Assembly (NCBI GenBank): GCA_964017125.1
Contig: OZ024902.1
Location: forward strand, 105,940,560 to 106,004,559
DNA length: 64,000 bases
From: Flabesymbios commensalis
Taxonomy: Eukaryota; Annelida; Polychaeta; Terebellida; Flabelligeridae
Reading direction: 5' to 3'
Both the position numbers and the translations under genes were made by a program. Positions 58,391 to 64,000 of this stretch are shown one piece after another. Under the pieces are notes generated by a model. The model ran no database searches. It was not told where the DNA came from and worked only from the letters and a program-made list of their open reading frames with translations. Numbering within the stretch: position 1 is the stretch's first letter; each line of letters starts with the position of its first letter.

Positions 58391-60036
58391 AACCTAAAAT
58401 ACGGTAGTAATTCATAATTTGTCTATAATGTAATAATAGCATATAAAATAATAAGGAGAAGGTGATATTTTAATAGAGACTATATAATTTTTTGAATAGG
58501 TGATGCATGCTATGTTATATTGTTGTTGTTATTCTTTTTTGAATTTTAATATCATAGATCGGTTGAATGTTTTATGGTTTACCTGTACCATGCCGATTCA
58601 AAATAAGGTTTATCTTATCTTATCTTCCTCATTAGTCTGGTGCGGTATGCCTAAATTAGAAGTTCTTGCCCAAATTGATTTTATTGTTTTTTTGACTTTC
58701 TTAGGGGTCAAATAAGCCAAAAATATTGGGGTTCAATTTTTCCCGCCCCTCAACCTCGTTTTATGACACATTCAAAATGGCCGCCATCGAAATCACATAT
58801 TAAGCCACGACTGGGCTCTAGGATAGCTAGAGTCACGATTTTGATGTCTATACCTATGTTTTTAGGTATGAGCAATCCAATGGTGACAAAATAAAATGTG
58901 CACTTTTTTCATACGTTTTAGTGTTTTTTTTCTCGCGAATATGAAAAGCTCAAATTGAGACAATATTTTGTTGTAGCGTTGTTTAGTTTGTATTATGATA
59001 AGCAGTACATTGTTGATGGTTTTTGAATGGTGGGTGGTCCGTTAATAGACCCCAAATATTCCACCAAAATGACGTAAGCGATGGTAGAAGCTGAACAATT
59101 TCAATAATGATCTTGGTGCATTTCCTTCATATGAACATTTTACAACAGTCACAAAGGATACTTATAGGAGGTAAGGTGTCTTTTACAAAAAACATTTTAT
59201 AATTTTGTGAAGTGGGTGGGATGGCTCGAGGTTCTATTCGAAATAAAATAAAGTAATCCCAAATTGTGCACAAATTGTGCGTTCAGCAATGTTTCATATT
59301 TGCTCAGCAAATTATCAGAATTAATCATGGTGGTTAATTGTGGTTCATCCCATCCACAAAATGATTGGAGTTTTAGATTTTGTTCTTTAAAATCCATAAC
59401 TGATGCACAAGAACAAATAAAAAGGGGACTTTTAACTCATCACAGCCTATGAGAGATATCCGCGTATAGATTCCAGCCATAATTGGAAAGGACAGGGGCA
59501 TTACCATATCTGGCATTTACGAGGATCACTGCAAACATTCAATGGCCTGGTTCATATTCTTATACAAACGGAACAAGCTGCTCACAACCAGAAAGATGTT
59601 TTGCTAGGTATCAGAAAATCAGTTGCAATCTAAATTACATTGAGTGTAAAAGAAGATACAAGTAGTAGTAGTAAATCTTTGTTTTACGTCACTTTTCGGC
59701 ACAAAAGGTCTTTTAGGTGACATTGTAATACGATAAAAACGTTGTAGTCAATTGATGAGATAATTGATGTACAGATGATGATGTGAGGGTGGGGATGATA
59801 GGGCATGGTGGGTTATTGATAGCGTTTTCCTTCGCTCGCCCGATAAGGGGTTCTGGGCATGTCTAGGGGATATACCCCCAGACATGCCCAGACGGCCGGA
59901 GAGTTTTCCCTGTGCAATTTAATGCTGAAACTCCGCTATCCTCGGGTTCGATAGTCCACAGAGTAACAATAGGAAGGATAACTCCCTCTGGAAAACTCCA
60001 TTCATCCCACGTGAGAGACCTAATGTCAAACACGCT

Positions 60037-61859
60037 ATTGCCGGTTATTTAAGGCTACCACAGCCTACATCAGCGCCAGCATTGATACGGGTGCTGCATT
60101 GGCTTCGCTGTTGAGCAGGGGAACCAGGGTACGCCACTGGCAATCCGCCCGAAGATTATGGCCAGATACGAGGAGGCTGCAGCTGCCCTTGGATGATTGC
60201 TGTAGACTAGTGCTTCCGTACAATGCCGTAGCCTACACAGCATCCAACAGACGAAACAGATCTCTAATGACCCTCCTTGGATGGGGGCGAAAAGTACTAC
60301 TACTAGCAATCATCCCAGTACCCCGAAAGAAAAGAAAAGAGAAGAAAAACGTGGTAATTGGTTTCACTGGACAACAGAATCAACTTTAAATTTCGAGGAG
60401 AGGATACACGCTTCTAAACAGTTTTGATTTCAAGCTTTTTTTAACAATATTATGGGTTGATTTAGTCTGTTTACATGGGAGGCCCAGTAGAATAAGAAAT
60501 ATTAGAAGTTGTGTTTCATAGCAAGAGAACAGTAAAAACACAATACATTTTTAACCAACCCACAGATACACTAGAATGTGTTTGCAATAGATAGCTATGT
60601 TATCTAGTAAAAAAAAGTGCTAATGCAATTAGATCACCTGCGAGAAGTCAATCCAGAAAGGTAGAAATCAAGATTGCTGAAAAACTGATGATCACTTTTA
60701 CTAAATCCTATGTATTATTTTGTAATTCCAACCAAGTTGTATACAACTGGTTCTCATTTAGTTGAGTTTTTGCAGACTTATGCAAGTGACACATATCACA
60801 CCAATAGAGTAACTTATCAAGTCAGGAGTTCACAAGGTGTCCCAAGAATAGATCCAGGACAGTTATATTGACCACAGATCATGTGTGAGTGATTACACAA
60901 GGGATGTTTTATCATGACAAAAGAGTGATCCAAAATCATCTCAGACCAATCATTTAATGGAGTCAGCACTGGCTACTATGCTTGAGGATGCCTCTGGGTT
61001 TCTCCCACTCCGAATCATCCACGACCCAGTCCAAGCAACAGTATTACATTCAGATTTCACTAACTTGATCAGAATAAAATCCGACTCATATCACTCATAG
61101 GAGCATACTCTAGAAATAATTTTCTTTCTGCACGGGGTACACTATTATAGGAACGGTATTCCACAACAGGTGTGAATTGAAGCAAATTAGAAAAATTATT
61201 CTGGTCAAATACTGACAAATTCTGAATCTGATACTGATGCCTTGACTGGGTAATGACCGATTTAAAGCATAAGTAGATCAGATATGTACTGAACAGAGTA
61301 ATCATTGCTCAAAAATAATATGTTTTGCAATGTCACAACGTTATAAACAACATAATATTCCTAGGCAATGTCCATTCATCGTCCAGTAAGTATGTCAAAA
61401 AATCTGGTATATTTCTTCTTGAAATAAATGTTATTGAAAGCTTTGTACATATGCTTATCACAGATGATCTAATATCTTTACAGCGTTTTTCTGGATAACA
61501 TATATATCTATTGAGATGAGTACACATATAAAAAGGGCATGATAAGTTGGTTGGTTGGAGATGGCGTGTGTATCACTGCTCAGTCATGATGAAGCATCTC
61601 TTGTGTGATATATCTTAACTGGTCTGTGTAATTGGCTTCACACATGAACATATTATATCCACATATTAAAATTTTAAAGAACTTGCAATTTACTTCTCTC
61701 TTCAACATTGTATTTTTTACATTATGAAGGAGCATATGGCAGAGAGTAGCCTTACGCAAAATTAACGTCAACACATAGGTTTCAACCTGAACTCGACGAG
61801 GAACCACTAACGTGATCATGCACCTAAGCGCATTGAGAGGGGACACACAAGTATATTTC
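60037..61859. other. Unique sequence right of the duplication, no recognised gene
   Basis: A 96-codon plus-strand frame (60099-60389) ends in a lysine-rich stretch and has no resemblance I can name. Base composition here is richer in G+C than nearby. The rest is AT-rich and unrecognised. Confidence 0.4.
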
Positions 61860-61945
61860 TCTGAAAGACCCGTGCAAGATTAGCGGGGTTCAAACCCGGG
61901 ACACATGCATGAATGACGTGGCGGTCAGAGATTTTTATCGATGGG
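61860..61945 (-). tRNA. tRNA-like fragment, possibly SINE-derived
   Basis: On the minus strand CCCGGGTTTGAACCCCGCTA has a canonical B box with a paired T stem. Just before it, TGACCGCCACGTCA forms a short stem with a tRNA-Gly(GCC)-like loop. The D arm and A box are not recognisable, so this is a decayed copy. Confidence 0.4.
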
Positions 61946-63129
61946 GCACCTCTCACTCTCTAAATTTGAAAAATCCTTGGAAGTCTTGACGCATTTGTAT
62001 GTCAAGCGTATAGTACGCATCCTCTGGCCTAATGACAAGTCCAGCTTTATGGTGGCAACTCTTCAGGTCTAAACATTCAGAAGGGGAGGTGCTACCACCT
62101 ACCTGAGCTGCTCTGCTGATACACCTTATGAGGGCCAACTACATGGCAATGAGAGATACCACCTACTTTATCAGATCGCCAAACCTCCCACCAGTTAAAC
62201 CAAATGTTTGAGAAGTGAAAGATAACATGTTCATTCCAGATGTAGTTGTTTTAAAATGTTCAGCCTTTCACACCCCTGTACAAATGAAAAAGTGGGGCAT
62301 ATGACAATCAAACCAGATATGTTGGCTCTATTGTGGTATATGTATCATTGTGAACGACATTCGGCCATTTTGGAATTTTAAAATTGTCAATATGTTAATA
62401 TATACATCAAAATCACCAAGCATGAACCTAAACCTCATTGGCTAATCAAACGAGCCAAGCCATTGAATGCTTGCTGTAATCCGCTTAAATGTCAGCTGTG
62501 GTAATGACAATGTCCCTCTCCAAAACTAGATAACGGAGTCTGTAGGCATACGTGATACAGAGTCGGCCAGGCGTCCTTGTTAGATTACTGATTTATATAT
62601 TAATTGGTAATGATCGATTTACATCCCATTTGAATAATGCCTTGACGTGGGGATTTAACTGTCATTATGTATAGGTAATTTATCATTTGAATTGGGCGAC
62701 CCTTACATTTTTCATAAAATTGTTGATCTTGGAGTAGGCTACACAAGCATACTAAAACACAGCTTTTGCTATAATGCCCAGCTCCGACGCCAACCCATGT
62801 GGTGTCGTCCACTCGGACTATGTTATGTTTTCTTGTGCATCATTTAAAGATTTTAAAGAAACAAATCCCATAATTTTGTAGGTGGGATGGACCACAATCA
62901 CCCGTCATGATTGATTCTGATCATTTGATTGACAGCACATAAAACATTAATGAAACGCACAATTTGCTCACTATTTTGTATTATTATTTTTTCTTTACAT
63001 TTTATATTTCGAATGGGACCTCCACCCCTCCTATTCACTTCTAAAAGTGTCTACTTTTTTCAAAAGATACATTAGTTTTATCAATTTTTCTTTGTCACTG
63101 TTGTAAAATGTTAATTTGCAAATCAAGGA
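61946..63129. other. Right-end stretch with no recognised feature
   Basis: AT-rich unrecognised sequence. Confidence 0.4.
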
Positions 63130-63660
63130 AATGTATAAAACATCTTCATTGAAGTTGTTCAGTTTCTACGCTATCGATTCTATGCCTTCTTGGTGGAATA
63201 TTTAGGGTCCGTCAACGAAACAGCCAGCATTCAGAAACCACCAGCAATGTACTGTTTATAATAATACAGAAATAATAACGCTACGGAAACAAATATTTGA
63301 CGATTTGAGTTTTTTCATATTTGTGACCAAAACATGACAGAAAACGAATGAAAAATGTGTTTTATCGTTAATTTTGAAATGTTTGCGAGACATGCACCAT
63401 TGGATTCCTCATACTCAAAAACATAGGTATAGACATCAAAATCGTGACTCTAGCTATGATAGAGCCCACGTTATGTCTAAATACGTGATTTCGTATGTAT
63501 TGATAGCGGTCATTTTGAAATGATGTCATAAAACGAGGTCGAGGTGTGGGAAAAATTGAACCCCAATATTTTTGGCTTATTTGACCCATAAGGAAGCCAT
63601 AAAAACAATAAAATCAATTTGGGCAACAGAAATGGCCAATATGACATACCGCACCAGACA
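63130..63660 (-). repeat. Diverged inverted copy of 50000-50470 (duplicated-unit sequence)
   Basis: On the minus strand the order GTCTGGTGCGGTATG, CCCAAATTGATTTTATTGTTT, GGGGTTCAATTTTTCCC, CGTTTTATGACA, TAGCTAGAGTCACGATTTTG and TCCACCAAGAAGGCAT-like matches the plus strand of 50000-50470, with many substitutions. It is either an older inverted duplication or a shared interspersed repeat. Confidence 0.75.
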
Positions 63661-63834
63661 ACATGGCCAGAATCATAAATGTCCATGATATAAGGAAAGA
63701 ACCAAGGAGAGAAGTTATTTTAAATATATCTTCAATGTGTGTTCCTTCCACCACCATCGCCGGTGCTGGCCAACATTCATTCAATATTTGCCTACGATGA
63801 ACCTCGTACAGAGGATGTAGGCCTACCCAGATAT

Positions 63835-63895
63835 CAGATAACACGATACATTGGCCCAATGTTGATGTAATGCTGGGACACCGTCTGCGACTTTG
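63835..63895. repeat. CCAACATTG-family repeat at the right edge
   Basis: AACACGATACATTGGCCCAATGTTG-type sequence followed by ATGCTGGGACACCGTCTGCG matches the dispersed family at 6010-6310. Confidence 0.6.
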
Positions 63896-64000
63896 CCAAA
63901 ATTATTCCAAACAAAACCCTTTAAGCTCTAATCACTTAATTTAATCGTGAATGTATTTTTTCTGAACACTTTTTAGAGACGAAAATACTTAACCTAGGGA

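Larger units (their letters stand above)
51344..60036 (+). repeat. 8.7-kb tandem duplication, copy B
   Basis: It begins directly after copy A and ends at GTCAAACACGCT, where unique sequence resumes. It lacks the hAT-like insertion and about 110 bp of the LINE end, and has the 1.1-kb palindromic minisatellite instead of about 40 bp of copy A sequence. Landmarks correspond throughout, with an offset near 8.6-8.8 kb. Confidence 0.9.

Noticed and set aside
60099-60389. 96-codon plus-strand ORF
   Set aside because: No recognisable domain or splice context. An old coding fragment cannot be excluded, so it is mentioned only within the region entry.

Overview
The window is animal nuclear DNA. It is AT-rich and gene-poor, with very long introns and many transposon-derived repeats. 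Abundant TAGGCCTA-type palindromes and the repeat families seen suggest a marine invertebrate deuterostome such as an echinoderm or hemichordate; that placement is an inference. No bacterial genes, operons or CRISPR arrays are present.

The one host gene I can support is on the minus strand: the 5' half of a SMAP-type ArfGAP (stromal membrane-associated protein). Its exons are 32464-32581 (start codon), 11431-11564, 7963-8048 and 909-993, with a possible further small exon at 173-211. The rest lies beyond the left edge. Spliced in phase, the four exons give 141 residues covering the ArfGAP domain, including a complete C-x2-C-x16-C-x2-C zinc finger and the arginine of the GIHR motif. Intron 1 is about 20.9 kb. 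Everything right of about 32.7 kb is upstream of the gene, and I see no second host gene there.

The introns (1-32.4 kb) hold, from left to right: a ~320-bp tandem array whose first unit is split by a TIR MITE and a pogo/Tigger-like element; a long palindrome; inverted minisatellite arms on either side of exon 2; several MITEs with 5-bp target duplications; tandem arrays of 146-165 bp units; and a young, almost whole BEL/Pao LTR retrotransposon (18755-26740, minus strand, 492-bp LTRs, GTGAT target duplication) inside an older inverted-repeat element. After these come a ~150-bp tandem array and a 5S-rRNA-derived SINE-like unit.

Upstream of the gene, a ~5.7-kb foldback element (32.69-38.37 kb), with tandem ~190-bp units in its arms, abuts the presumed SMAP promoter. 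It is followed by a 1.04-kb TIR element with repeated internal motifs, another MITE and a decayed LINE. From 42574 to 60036 lies a head-to-tail ~8.7-kb duplication, roughly 98% identical by eye. Copy A alone carries a hAT-like insertion. Copy B alone carries a 1.1-kb array of 21-bp GCCCGGGC palindromes. The duplication is either a recent genomic event or two haplotypes placed in tandem by the assembler. The last 4 kb is mostly unrecognised sequence plus a diverged inverted copy of part of the duplicated unit.
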